Source: Halocafeteria seosinensis
Lineage: Eukaryota > Sar > Bigyra > Bicosoecida
DNA: 64,000 bases
Reading direction: 5' to 3'
Assembly (NCBI GenBank): GCA_001687465.1
Contig: LVLI01000202.1
Location: 1 to 64,000 of the forward strand
A model generated the notes under the pieces. The model was not told where the DNA came from. It made no database searches and saw only the letters and a program-made list of their open reading frames with translations. The position numbers and the translations under genes are program-made. Below are positions 39,989-51,296 of the stretch, piece after piece. Numbering within the stretch: position 1 is the first letter of the stretch; the number at the start of each line of letters is the position of its first letter.

Positions 39989-42791
39989 TCATCCGCCAAC
40001 ATGAGATACCTGCACTGTTACCTTCTCAATATTGCACTCATTCTGTATTATATCTTTTACTGTTTTTGTCATCGTCTCGATCGATGTCCCCTTCCCCACT
40101 AGAACATTAACTGTAGCAACAGGGGTGGTCGAGTCATACTGCCAGCAGTGTGCGTCTTCTATACGATGCACTTCTGGAAGCTTTCCAATGGACATCAATG
40201 CTTTTCGAAAACGAGGAAGTAAACTCGTTGGTGTTCGCAACAATAAGGCGGTAGCAGTGGCTTGCAAAAACGGAAGGACGCTTAGCAAGATTAAAACCGC
40301 AATCAAAAGTGATGCAACTGCATCCGCCCAATACCACTCGTAAAGTTCTATCAGCAGTGACGACACTATAACACCGGCGCTTCCTAAAGTATCCGCAAGG
40401 ACATGCAAGAACACTCCGTGCATGTTCTCGTTGTGGGCTGATTCTCCCTCGTATGCAACACTTGTATGAGCATGTTGCTTATCTGTACCGGCAACGTCTT
40501 CATGATCGTCAGTCCCGTTGGTATGAGTATGCCCATGTCCGTGCTCATGTGAGTGTCCGTGGCCACCGTGTGAGTGTCCATGATCGTGGCTATGCCCATG
40601 TGAATGTTCATGAAAAAATGCAAGGCCTACCAAGTTAACCAGCAACCCAAGGAAGGAAACTAGAAGAAGGTGATCACTGCGTATTTCCGGTGGCTCACGA
40701 AGGCGTTCAAGGCCTTCGATGACGACTGATACAGCGATGAACACCAGGAATACCCCGTTCGCGAATCCAGCTAACGTTTCGTACCTCGAGTAGCCATACG
40801 TATAAACCTCATCAGACTTCCACTTTGACATATAAGCAGCATAAAGCCCAATGAAGAGCGAGGCATTATCGAAAAACATGTGGCCGGCGTCTGATACGAG
40901 GCCTAAAGAGTTCGTTAATAATCCCACAAAAATTTCAACAAACATGAAAGCCAAATTAATAGAAAGAAAATAGAGAATTTTCCGCGAATTTGAGTCACTC
41001 ATGACATGCTTCAGTAGTCGCCGTAGCCTCACAGTGAAGTTTCCTCCTTCTAGTGCATTGGAAGTGCCCTCCCACTCAGCAGCGACCTGTCCAGAAGGAG
41101 TTCGTAGAGCTGCCATGTGGCGCTGAAGTATCCAATAACTGCCTACTGATGTGGCACCGCCCACAATTTTAATCATTGTGATCCTCTCGAACAAAAGACT
41201 GGAAATCAAAGCTGCAGAGGCAGCAGGGATGTAAAACCATATCCTCAAGTCAGTTGAGCCAATCCTCCTGCCTATATTCGTGAATACTTTGTCCTTCAAG
41301 CATATGTAGAAGAAAGCCAAGATTAGAGCTGATGAAACGGAGCTATATGTCAACAGGGAGCTAAGGGCACTTGGAGTCTGCGGGAGCAATTGAATAGTTG
41401 TGTCAGATTCGCTCAAAATATGTTATGCCAAACAAACACCCCATACCTTCATGCAGTATCCGGTAGAGGTGAGCAAAAGCAGCACGCAAGCTTGAAAGGT
41501 AGAAATCCGAGAGCCGATGGCTACAGTTCCTCGGGCCGATTTGGTTTGATCTTCGCCTCTGTTCCCCGGGACAGTCCGTAAACGAGTTTCGCCATATCCA
41601 AGCAACACGATCGAAGCACACTTAAAAAACTGCATAGCTAAGTTTACTTTTAAGAACGTCTCCGTTTAAAGCAGATCCCCATCTTGCAAAACCAAGCACT
41701 CACATTTGCTACCACAGTAGACGATTCCATTAAAGAGAGTATTCTTATGCAAGCGGAGAATATCACCGCACTCCTGCTAGAGACCGGCTGAACTGATTCA
41801 TACTTGCCTTCAGTGGTGGCTATCTGGAAAGGGACCGGAGTGCCGTCCGAGTCATATACCAGTGGAACTAGAACCGCAGCTACCAAGAGCGCAGTTCTTA
41901 TCTGTAGCTCTTATCAAGTAGATGCACGAATTTTCTCGAATGGACACACACGCGACTTGTCTAGAGCTTACCTGAAAAACAATTACACCTCTAGATTCTA
42001 TTAGCTTTGCAAAGAGTCCGTCGAGTCCCACAAGTAACATGAAGGGGAAAATGCCCATAGTATGAGGAAGGTAAATCAGAAAGACTGTCGCTACGGCGTG
42101 ACAAATTGACAACGGGATTTGATCGTATTGCTGTCCAAAGCAGAGAATCCAGTAGTGAATACAAACAGAATTGCTGCAAAAACAAAGGAGAACTGAAATA
42201 TGTGTTGCATGCACCCTACCTTGATACCCTGCCAAAGAGTTAACCTAGCTTCCTGTACGTATCTCCTGTTGATTCCCGAGTACGAGTCGTCTTTCGATTT
42301 CCGGCGCAATGATAATAAAACTGCAACAGAACCCATGAGTCGTTGCCGAATGAACCCATCATTTTTCGCTTGCATATGGTCCCTTCAGCACACGTACCAT
42401 GACTAATCAGCAGTTGGAAAACAGAGGTCAGCGCTGCCAGGACGATGCTGACCATGATAGGGTTAAATTGGGGCTCTTTCTGCTCCGTAACCTCTTCTTC
42501 TTCATTGGAGCCGTGTGTGGTTTGATCATGTGAGCCTAGAGAGGTGCTAATAAGGGTCTGATTCATGACATATAGACTTGTGGACGCTGCCATGCCTGCC
42601 ATCACCAGGGCAATTCTATCCCCAGACTGGTTCAAACTGCCTTTCCCTCCAGCATTTGAGCTTCCAGAGATCATCATCGGTAGGACGGACTCCTCCCCAT
42701 CGCTTCGCTTAGTAGAGGATGTACTGGCGCCTCCATTGCCTGTAAATGAGCTGAAGATGGAGGCCAGAGGCTGCTTCCGGTTAGATGTCAT
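39989..42791 (-). CDS. ZnT5/Msc2-like cation diffusion facilitator (zinc transporter)
   Basis: Six exons (42398-42791, 42220-42320, 41972-42130, 41704-41901, 41447-41629, 39989-41377) joined in frame give 807 residues, close to ZnT5. The C-terminal half is the CDF core: SRKILYFLSINLAFMFVEIF, SDAGHMFFDNASL (HxxxD site, TM2), a His-rich loop (HEHSHGHSHDHGHSHGGHGH), FLHVLADTLGSAGVIVSSL (HxxxD, TM5) and the cytosolic ferredoxin-like end (HRIEDAHCWQYD...VQVSHVGG). The N-terminal half adds several membrane segments (GIFPFMLLVGLDGLFA, ALLVAAVLVPLVYD), as in ZnT5 and yeast Msc2. It moves Zn2+ into the secretory pathway lumen in exchange for protons, usually as a heterodimer. The fourth exon's acceptor (41901 or 41907) is ambiguous. 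Divergent from the next gene, 122 bp between ATGs. Confidence 0.9.
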
Positions 42792-42859
42792 TGCCTTTCC
42801 TGTATTGATTATGCGCAATCTACTCCACCTCCACAGCCTCCACTGCAACTAGTATATGC

Positions 42860-42874
42860 ATACATATATAATGT
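42860..42874 (+). promoter_or_regulatory. Possible TATA element in divergent promoter
   Basis: CATACATATATAATG lies about 45 bp upstream of ATG 42914 within the 122-bp gap to the ZnT5-like gene. It could serve either strand. Confidence 0.3.
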
Positions 42875-42913
42875 AGTATCAATGCGAACCTATTGTATGA
42901 CAGTAAAAGCGCC

Positions 42914-43552
42914 ATGGAGACAACTGACAGTATATGGGCTCTTTCGGGAGGTCCTCCCATTTTCAACCCCTACGAGAAGCATAACAGGAGCTCCACGAGC
43001 TCTCAGACTATCTCCTACAGGGAGAGCAACAGTACTGCCACGCACAAGAGGGGCTTAGACGAGGATGGAAATGACCAGGGGAGAAGAAAGGGGACTAAAC
43101 GACAAAGAACCACGGTATCCAAGGAACAACAGGAAGGTGCAGTCTCCTCCTCCTCGGAGACAGAGCCACAGCCACAGCCACCTCGTGCTGCTCTGTATGA
43201 CATGTATGGTGCCGATAAATTGGAATCTCGCTGGAAGGAAGAATATGATAAGATAGTCCACGAAGAACAAGGGACGCAATCCTCCGGCTCGAGCAGCCCG
43301 GCAACTACTCGACCCTCCTCTTCATCATCATCTTCGTCTCAACAAAACAGACCTCCCGCGGCGGCAGCGCCAGACTCGAATGATGCACCAGTGGCTAGGA
43401 GAACAAGATCGAAACGGAGACAGTCCGTAAATAACCTCCTCGAAGAAATACAGTCAGAGAAATCCACAACGGAGCACTCTTTAAAACATCTTTCAGAAAG
43501 GGTAAAGGAAGGAAAACGACAAAAAGTCCAACAAGAGAGTGACAACCAGTGA
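42914..43552 (+). CDS. Small basic/serine-rich disordered protein
   Basis: A single exon of 212 residues from ATG 42914. A short N-terminal motif (SIWALSGGPPIFNPYEKHN) and a central segment (ALYDMYGADKLESRWKEEYDKI) look conserved; the rest is low complexity, with serine, glutamine and alanine runs and a basic RRTRSKRRQS nuclear-signal-like stretch near the C-terminus. Upstream, TACATATATAATG at about 42862-42874 may be the TATA box. Probably nuclear. No function assigned. Confidence 0.65.
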   Translation: METTDSIWALSGGPPIFNPYEKHNRSSTSSQTISYRESNSTATHKRGLDEDGNDQGRRKGTKRQRTTVSKEQQEGAVSSSSETEPQPQPPRAALYDMYGADKLESRWKEEYDKIVHEEQGTQSSGSSSPATTRPSSSSSSSSQQNRPPAAAAPDSNDAPVARRTRSKRRQSVNNLLEEIQSEKSTTEHSLKHLSERVKEGKRQKVQQESDNQ

Positions 43553-44323
43553 CATCCAGTGACATATTGGGCCATGAGAACGTCTCGTCAAAGCACATAC
43601 ACCGCGGTTAATCACCGTCTAGAGAGTGTATTTGTATTTAGATATAGCACCCTTGCTATATGGAATTATGGATAAGCGACTGCAGGGGCTTTTCCAAAGA
43701 ACAGTTGGATTTTAGCTCTGTTTGTGTACTGGACCGTCTACGCGGTGCGTTAGGATACTTGCGATACGCGACGCGCGTTTGATAATTGTGCGCATGAGAT
43801 AGTAAGTGGAGCACCTTGGTGTGGATTGCGTCACTAATCATCGCGTCTAATGACACTCTTAAGAGTCTACTGGACCACCAGTTCTTACTTGGTATGTTCC
43901 CGATTTCACTTTATTGCGGCACTGCTATGCGTGGAAGCATGGATGCAAATTCCGCTTCCGTATCTTAGTCCCAAATGTGTTCCAACAGGGTCTAGTCTGC
44001 ACCAGCTCACTAGATCAAGAAACACTACCGCTTGACGTAGTTTTGCTTTGTGATCTCTATTGGAATCGGATAGTTTGTTTGCTCCCCAGAGATAAATATG
44101 GGACATGCTCTGGGCATATCTCAGGATGTACCGCCGCCACTGTCTTGTTGACACGGTGTCAACTGCACCTTCACATCCCTCCCACGGACGCAAATCGCTG
44201 CATTTCCGTTGTTTTGTCAAGCACATACATTCAATACTTTTAAGTTTATTTTATGCGCGTAGAACTTACCATTCCGTATGGAGCACAGGGGCCGCACAGC
44301 GTGGTGTTTAAGGGATACTGGTG
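43553..44323. other. Intergenic, nothing recognised
   Basis: Frames of up to 109 codons occur on both strands here but have no motif, no splice support and overlap one another; none is called. Confidence 0.4.
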
Positions 44324-45826
44324 ATGGAACAGGATGGAATTCTGACGATTAACACGATGAATGCCAAAGATGAAGACGAGCAGCTAATTTCCGGTCGTTC
44401 AGTCTCAAGTTCAGATTCGAGGCCACACGGAGGGACGTCAGATGGTCTCAGGTACGTCACTTTGACTGTATGTGCTATTGCGCAGTTGGTATTCGGAAGC
44501 TTGTACGCCTTTAGTAGTTTAGCCGATGGGTTTGAACATCCATCCATCGGCATCGGGAAGACAATTCCCGTTTCCATTATTGGCGTGGCCGGGAACACTG
44601 GTACATTTGTGCTTGGGGCTATTCCCGGCGCTCTCGTAGACAGATATGGATCCAGCAAAACTATGCTGTATGGAACCGTGGTCGTCGCGATTGGATGGAT
44701 GTCCCTATGGGGCGTCGTGGAACTGGCGGAAGCTAACCAGCAGGGACAAGTGTCGGCGTCGAGTGGGCTCATTGATTCATTGGCCGTTGTCGCTTTGCTC
44801 ATAATTGGACAAGGAAGCGTTGGGGGATTCCTCTCAGCATGGATTGCCATGGGGAGCCTGTTCAGCAAAGAGAGACGCGGTGTGGTAGCAGGTACATTGC
44901 TAGCTGGGTACAGCTTAAGTGCTGCTGTTTGTGCCGTTCTCTATCAAAGCATTTTAAATGCTAACGTTGGAGCATACTGCATTGTCTTAGCTGCTTTTGG
45001 AGCGGGATTGGGGGCGGCGTCGACCGGGTTGCTTCGAATGTCTATGCGACGATATCACTTGATAGATAACACGACCACCTCTCCCAAAGCAAATATTAGT
45101 GAGAGTGCCAACGAAGGAAATAATGCAACACCCGAGGGGAAAGAGAAGAAGTATTGGTTCTTAAAGGAATGGAAATTTTGGATGCTCTACACAGTGGTAT
45201 TCATGAATCTCGGAGCTGCACTGATGTATGTGAATTCAGCGTCCCAGATGAGTGAAACGCTTACTCGCGATTCGAGTAGTAACTCTGGTGTTGCGACGGA
45301 ACGGTTAGTCCTAACATTCGCGCTTATGAACGGATTTTCCCGCATCGTTGCTGGGTATACGTCAGACAGTATGATTTCCAGAGGATACTCCCGTTTGTTA
45401 ATGTTCGTAATATCCCTTTCCTTTCTCACTCTGGGAGCGATCTTTGCCCTCTTTGCTAAAGCATCCACACTGATAGTGGTATCAGTACTAGTTGGAATTG
45501 CTGAAGGAAGTTGTTTCGCTACTTGGCCGGTGGCCACGAGAAAATGGTTCGGAGACGGAGAGTCTGTACGCAGCTCAGGACTCTCATTCGCCATTATGAA
45601 CACAAGCATTGGGTTCGGTTCTTTAGCGTTTAATGGGATCTTCGCTTTGGACTATCGAATTGCTGAGGATCACACAGGTAGCAGCGAATGTGGAGGGGCA
45701 CACTGCTATCGAGCAGCCTTTATCGTGGCGGCGGTTGTGAACGGTGCTTCACTGGGACTTGTCTATTGGCTTATACGGATTGAGAAAGGGGAGAAAGGGT
45801 ACACATCCATTGGAGAAAATGATTAG
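44324..45826 (+). CDS. Nodulin-like MFS transporter
   Basis: A single exon of 500 residues from ATG 44324. About twelve membrane segments are visible in two halves, separated by a polar loop with TSPKANISESANEGNNATPE. The N-half starts YVTLTVCAIAQLVFGSLYAF and contains GALVDRYGSSKTMLYG, the MFS loop 2-3 signature. The C-half begins KEWKFWMLYTVVFMNLGAAL, as in nodulin-like/RhtA (NFD4) carriers. ALMNGFSRIVAGYTSD and GIAEGSCFATWPVATRKWFG follow. Substrate unknown; relatives in plants, fungi and protists move small organic acids or metals. Membrane location is certain, specificity is not. Confidence 0.85.
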   Translation: MEQDGILTINTMNAKDEDEQLISGRSVSSSDSRPHGGTSDGLRYVTLTVCAIAQLVFGSLYAFSSLADGFEHPSIGIGKTIPVSIIGVAGNTGTFVLGAIPGALVDRYGSSKTMLYGTVVVAIGWMSLWGVVELAEANQQGQVSASSGLIDSLAVVALLIIGQGSVGGFLSAWIAMGSLFSKERRGVVAGTLLAGYSLSAAVCAVLYQSILNANVGAYCIVLAAFGAGLGAASTGLLRMSMRRYHLIDNTTTSPKANISESANEGNNATPEGKEKKYWFLKEWKFWMLYTVVFMNLGAALMYVNSASQMSETLTRDSSSNSGVATERLVLTFALMNGFSRIVAGYTSDSMISRGYSRLLMFVISLSFLTLGAIFALFAKASTLIVVSVLVGIAEGSCFATWPVATRKWFGDGESVRSSGLSFAIMNTSIGFGSLAFNGIFALDYRIAEDHTGSSECGGAHCYRAAFIVAAVVNGASLGLVYWLIRIEKGEKGYTSIGEND

Positions 45827-45938
45827 ACGATATGTTGTACTAATAATACAGGGCGTTGTCTTCAAATTAGCATTCATAACAAAGCTCGGTGATTCTACCC
45901 CGTTATTTTGCGTGGGTTGGTTTTGCTGTGGCTGGCTA

Positions 45939-47195
45939 TCAAATTCCAGTATTTGCTTCGTTAGCTCCGACGTACTGTTCGTGGAACAAGCTTTTAGATA
46001 CTGATGTGTACCATTGGGCTTCAGACTCAACACCTTCCTGGCAATTAGGTGCGTCTATGCTTGCAGTTCGCAGCGTATTCGTTGCCTCAGCCAGCGCCTG
46101 CGGTGTATCTTCAACATGAGTTGGTTCGGCTTTCGGGGAGCACGAGTACTCAGGTGGATTTTCGGATTCGGTACTACACGGCGACGATCTTGAGATAATA
46201 GGATGCAAAGTTTCCTGAGAACATCTCAAAGCCTACTTTGATGAGCCCAATATTCCACAACGTTAGAAGACAAGCAACACCGTACCTTGTATTGAGGAAG
46301 ATGCTCGATCATCATTTTGCAGCATTGTTCAACTACTTCATAGATCGATACTTCGTTGTTTTCAATTTCCTGCCAACAAAACAGTTGTGAACACGTAAAA
46401 AAATAAAATTAATTGCTCTTGGGGAATAATCACGTACAACATCCCAAGAGAAATTTTCATAGAAACTGCGCGCTGTTTCCATCCATTGCCTATCGTTCTG
46501 CCTAGTCAACATAGTGTAAGTTAAAGAGCGGCAGTTTTTACTTTAGAGAGCTTCACATACCTCGTTGTAGCGATAACGATGTGGTTCACGTTGCAGTCGT
46601 TCTTGAATGCGGCTCCACAGAAGCTCGGGTTCTACCTGGAATATTCCATGGTATTCACTACTTGCTGAGTGGAAAGCCAACGAAATCCGAAAGCTTAAGC
46701 ATCTTACCTTGACGTGTAAGGTGCGGATAAAAATGCCCGCATCGCGTTCGGCTTCTCTCATATGCTCTTTCACCACTGGTTTGAGTAAGTGGCCGTTTCT
46801 TCCATAAAACACCGCTGAGAACGGTGATCGATCGGCAATGAATACAGAATTGGCAAAATAGTCGTGGGGATTTTCGATACCACTTTGCTTGAGTTGGCTT
46901 TTCTTGCGAAGGTCGTTAGCTTTCTTTAGTAGCCTTTCGAACCAGCTGCAAACCCATGTAGTTTCCATAAGTAGTGATTGCGGATGTAAAGCATAGTCCG
47001 GCATATCCAAGAACCCCTGCGCACGCAAAGCGTTGCCCACAAAACTCCTAACTTTAATTCCGCATTATTTGTAAAACATTGAAAAGTCGTATGTATATGT
47101 ACCTCATCAAGGACGGTCATCCCGAGCTTTTGGAAAGCCTCGCAGAGGGCAGTCTTGCCGGATCCGTGGCATCCTTCAATGCAAATTACCAGCAT
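45939..47195 (-). CDS. P-loop kinase, deoxynucleoside/thymidylate kinase-like
   Basis: Six exons (47103-47195, 46708-47016, 46561-46635, 46438-46497, 46286-46369, 45939-46232) join in frame through introns of 53-86 nt to 304 residues. Walker A is GCHGSGKT (8-15) in the first exon. VFIADRSPFSAVFYGR carries the D-R-S motif of deoxynucleoside and thymidylate kinases, where the Arg and Asp contact phosphate. NFSWDVEIENNEVSIYEVVE looks like the C-terminal beta strand-helix. The last exon (98 codons) is a polar tail with no domain. The likely reaction is phosphoryl transfer from ATP to a nucleoside or nucleotide; the exact family is uncertain because the base-binding region is not recognisable. Confidence 0.7.
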
Positions 47196-47850
47196 ATTTC
47201 GTTGTTTACGCGACCCACAAGAGAATTAACTGATAAGATTCTTTTGCGCAACGGATTGTGTGTGTCAGTAGGTAGCTTCTACTGATCAATGCAGCTTAAA
47301 TAGAGCCGTAATACAGTGTGTACAATTCAAAAATTGCAGGCGTTAACGGCCGCGTTTTGCTGCGCTTTATTTCTTTATTAGTTGAATGCACAAAGATTCC
47401 CACCTCACATATGAATTGGTGATTAAAACAGCAAGCAATGATACCAACGAATACCAAAAAATATACCACGGATGCGTCTATAGCGGCCGTAAATCCCTCC
47501 CGGGCGCCCATTTGAATCCGGGATCCGCATGTTGAAGTTCGGGTGACCGCAAAAAATCCGGTCCGAAACAACTCCGGTTGAAGGTGGTTGGCCAACGGCT
47601 GAACCTTGCGCGGCGCCACGGTGGCAGCGACGGCTGCGGATAATCCGCGAATTACGCCTTTTTCATGCCACCCACTAGGCCAAGAAAAATCTACTAGTTT
47701 GTTGCACCGGTACGACTAGATTGCGAATAAAGCATCGCTGCAAAGCATAGAGCACCAGTCATCGGAGGTGTAGTTGTCGTTGTTCGTGTTCGTCAACTAA
47801 CGAGCAACATTCTTAGCTCCTTTTCCGAACGCCCAAAACACACTTTTATA
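47196..47850. other. Intergenic, divergent promoter region; open minus-strand frame without ATG
   Basis: A minus-strand frame (about 47296-47715) stays open for ~140 codons and contains a hydrophobic stretch (SVVYFLVFVGIIACC). It has no ATG in frame before a TAG at about 47717. It could be an exon of a small membrane protein, but no partner exon was found. Confidence 0.3.
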
Positions 47851-49192
47851 ATGACTGTCAAATACCAGAAGAAAGGCATTTCCAGTATCGACTCCCAGAT
47901 GGAGGATGTAGATGCTGTGAAAGCACCTCCGAGCGAGGAAATGATCCAGAAACAGGGAGTCAAACGAGGTGTCGGTTCAGCCTCGGCGGATACAGGTGAA
48001 GCTACGGCTAGCTCAGCAGAGGTAGCCGATTTTGAGTGGTCTTACACAGAGGAACCTCACGCCACCAGGAGAAAAGAGATCCTCCAACATCATCCGGAAG
48101 TAAGTGGTGCCTCAAATTTGTCCATCTGCGCTCCTAATGAGGGCGCTCATGGTACCTAAAGGGAGGGATATGTTGGGAAGGTATGGCCATGGCTCATCTC
48201 TCCCCTGGAAGAGCGCCGTGTCCTCTTGCCCGCGTTGAGAGACTCAGGTTCCCCCACTTCCACTTCACTTACTACTTGCTTCGCTGTGTTCCCCTGATAC
48301 TTTGCAGGTGAAAAAACTCTTCGGGATCGATCCTAACATCAAGTGGAAAGTGTTTTTTGCCGTCTCTGTGCAAATTCTCCTCGCTTCGGTCATCCATGAA
48401 GCGCCGTGGTGGGCACTTACCGTGGTCGCCTACACCATTGGAGGAACTATCAACCACAGTATGACCTTGGGAATGCACGAAATATCCCACAACTTGGCAT
48501 TCCGTAAGATCTTGTATAACAGGATTCTGGGAATCATCGCAAACCTGCCCTTTGGCATACCCGCGTTCGTAAGCTTCAAACGGTATCACATGGAGCACCA
48601 CAAATACCAAGGCGAAGATGGAGTGGATACTGACGTACCAACGACAATGGAAGGTCATTTCTTTGTGACGCCCTTACGCAAACTCGTGTGGTGCTTCTTG
48701 CAACCGCTCTTCTACGCACTGCGCCCAATGACGATCGTCCCCAAGAAACCGGGCAAAATGGAAGGGATCAACTTCTTGTGCCAATTCCTCTTCAACGCGG
48801 CCATTGTCTACTTTTTCGGAGTGAAGTCTTTGGTTTACCTAATTATCAGTACTCTTCTCGGGATGGGATTCCATCCAATGGCAGGTCACTTCATTGCTGA
48901 ACATTACACGTTCATTAAAAGCCAAGAAACCTACAGCTACTATGGCCCGTTGAACTGGTTTAGTTTCAACGTTGGCTACCACAACGAGCACCATGACTTC
49001 CCTAACATTCCTGGTTCACGACTTCCAGAATTACGGAAGATTGCACCTGAATACTATGATGTTCTTCCTTATCACTCCGGCTGGATGAAAGTTATTTTGG
49101 ACTACATTCGCCTACCACCAATAACCCCCTTTAGCCGAGTTATCCGAGCCACTCTGAGTGATGAAGAACGAAAAACTATAAGAGCGCAATAA
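47851..49192 (+). CDS. DES1: Sphingolipid delta-4 (dihydroceramide) desaturase
   Basis: Exons 47851-48099 and 48308-49192 with a 208-nt intron, the longest found here, give 377 residues. The N-terminal ~65 residues are polar and extra to the family core, which begins FEWSYTEEPHATRRKEIL. Three histidine boxes bind the di-iron centre: HEISHN, HMEHH and NEHHDFPN (with Tyr-His before it). RFKRYHMEHHKYQG-type context and KKLFGIDPNIKWKV are diagnostic of DES1. Several membrane segments lie between the boxes. The enzyme puts the 4,5-trans double bond into dihydroceramide in the endoplasmic reticulum, using cytochrome b5. Intron position is between the N-terminal extension and the core. Confidence 0.95.
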
Positions 49193-49367
49193 GAAGGAAT
49201 TCTAAATTGGTTTAGATGTGTTAGCGTTAGATTTTATCTTGCATGTGGCTGATCTGCTCCCTCAGAGCAGACATTAGCAAAATAGACTCTGACCCAGTGG
49301 TTATTAACCTAACACCACTGGTTTTTCTTGTGTTGACGTAATGGGTCCTTCCCCATCCATTGCTGGA

Positions 49368-50933
49368 CTACACTTCCACTGCTTCGTTGCTGTCAATGGG
49401 TCCAAACTGGGAGTTGGAAGCTGAAACTCCGGCAGCACTACTTCGTTCACTCCCGCCGCTGGAGTCACCAAATATGTTACGCATTCTCTGGTCGTGATTT
49501 CTCTTTGCTTCTTCCTCCCTTTCCCGAACCTCATCCCGAATTGCTTCCGGTAGACCGGATGCAACAGACATTGAAGCAAGGGCGGTTTCCTCAGGATTTT
49601 GTTTGTTTATTTCGTCAAACCATGGATGGTTCATCGCATCCGCGCAGCTAATTCGTCTCATAGGGTCATACGTAAGCAATTTCTGTACAACTCAGGCCGA
49701 GGGGAATTACCTCACACTGCACCAAGATCAACGAGCTATTAAAAGCTTACCACCAACAGATCCCTGCCAACCTCATCCAACTCTGGCACAAGTTTTATCA
49801 GAGGCTTCTGGGGCCAGCACGGAAAGTGCTCCATATAGTTAGGCAAGCTGGACACTCCTTTCCATATTCGCTCGTTTGGGGTTCCTAAGCCCTGGAAAAT
49901 TTTGTATAGCTGGTCGATTTCGGAGTCCCCTGAATACCACCAAGTCGCAAAGCGGAATATTTGTGTGTAGACAAAGGGCTCAGAGTATAGCTTTCTTACC
50001 AGCAAAGAGAGGACTTCCGTTTATCATTTCTGCCATCATGCATCCGACACTCCAGCTGTCTACTTTGGCATTATAGTTCGCTGCTCCTAGTAACACCTCC
50101 GGCGCCCGATACCATAGAGTTACAACTTCATGAGTATACGGACGAATTGGCAATGTAAAAGGCCTTGCTAAGCCGAAATCCGCCAACTTAAGATGTCCGT
50201 TCCGCGACAGCAATACATTTTGGGGTTTCAAATCACGGTGGAGAACCGCATTAATATGACATTGGTGAGAACCGTTCAAGAGTTGGAAAACGTAGCTCTG
50301 GGCCAAACAGTACCATCTCAGGAATACACACTGTTGCTAGCGAACTGGAGAAATAGGCTTACTTTTGCCAAGAGTCTATTTATTCCGATGGAGCGAAAAT
50401 GATCCATATACTGTTTGAGGTCCCGATCTAACAACTCGAAAACCATGTATAGGTTGCCGCTGAAACTAACGAAGACATCGTCGAGTCTGGAAGACATAGA
50501 GCAAAAGAGCCACCATGTAGACAGGCAAAGATTTTCGTAGTTCAAAAATGACGTCAACTTACTGTACAACATTAGGAGAATCAATCTGTTTCAAGACGGA
50601 TATTTCTCGGAGTGATATTGCAGACATTCCTTCCCCCCACGCATCGCATCTCACTTTTTTGAGGGCCACAAAAATGCCTCTGTGCTGATCTTTGGCTTTA
50701 TATACAACTCCGTATGTTCCTTCTCCCAATTTTTCGACTTTTAAGTATCGTTCCTGCTGTTGCTGTGATCCTTCAGCGGTACCTCCACTTTGATTAGATT
50801 GTTGCTGTTGCTGTTCGTTCTGTTGGGCACTGTTATTGGAGCCCCTCGAGATATTTTGCGGCGGTTCGTTTTCATCGCCATGCTCTCCCGTAGCATGGCC
50901 ACTCTGGTTACTTTTTTGTTCTTGTCCACCCAT
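49368..50933 (-). CDS. Cyclin-dependent kinase, CDK1/2-like
   Basis: Five exons (50563-50933, 50363-50486, 50000-50297, 49751-49929, 49368-49682), introns of 65-76 nt, encode 428 residues. A 65-residue Gln/Asn-rich N-terminus is extra. The kinase core has the Gly loop [13 protein letters not shown], catalytic loop [17 protein letters not shown], and T-loop [14 protein letters not shown] with the activating Thr. The cyclin-binding helix reads [13 protein letters not shown], a PSTAIRE-type helix with P-S-T changed to M-S-A-I-S. The C-terminus adds a charged coiled-coil-like tail ([21 protein letters not shown]) of about 80 residues. A Ser/Thr kinase for cell-cycle control, activated by cyclin; the exact CDK class is uncertain because of the altered helix and tails. 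Confidence 0.92.
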
Positions 50934-51296
50934 TGTGGCAAGTATAATAGTCCCGAAAAGGGCACAGAGAAAAACCTACCTCGCGTGTGTATCCTTTGGC
51001 TCAACACGCTTTTACCCTCAATAAGTAACCACAGACACCGTTTTATCGTGTATCCACAAACTGCACTGGCGCTTTCAAACAAGCGTCAGGCAATACATAC
51101 TGGAGAGACCCATCATACCCATCATAGGACGCCGTATACAGGACTGGCTCTGCGTATTTGAATTTTTTTGAAGTCTTTCTGAGTCTGCGAAATGATTGTC
51201 CGGTAAGCCGTTAAACGAAGGGTAATGCAGTTGGAGGATGAGTTTGGCGTTAATCATCATTAATTATCACCGAGAGTCTCAGTGGGGAAGAATACA

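Noticed and set aside
43914-44243. 109-codon plus-strand frame in the spacer before the MFS gene
   Set aside because: A frame of similar length lies on the other strand; neither has motif or splice support.
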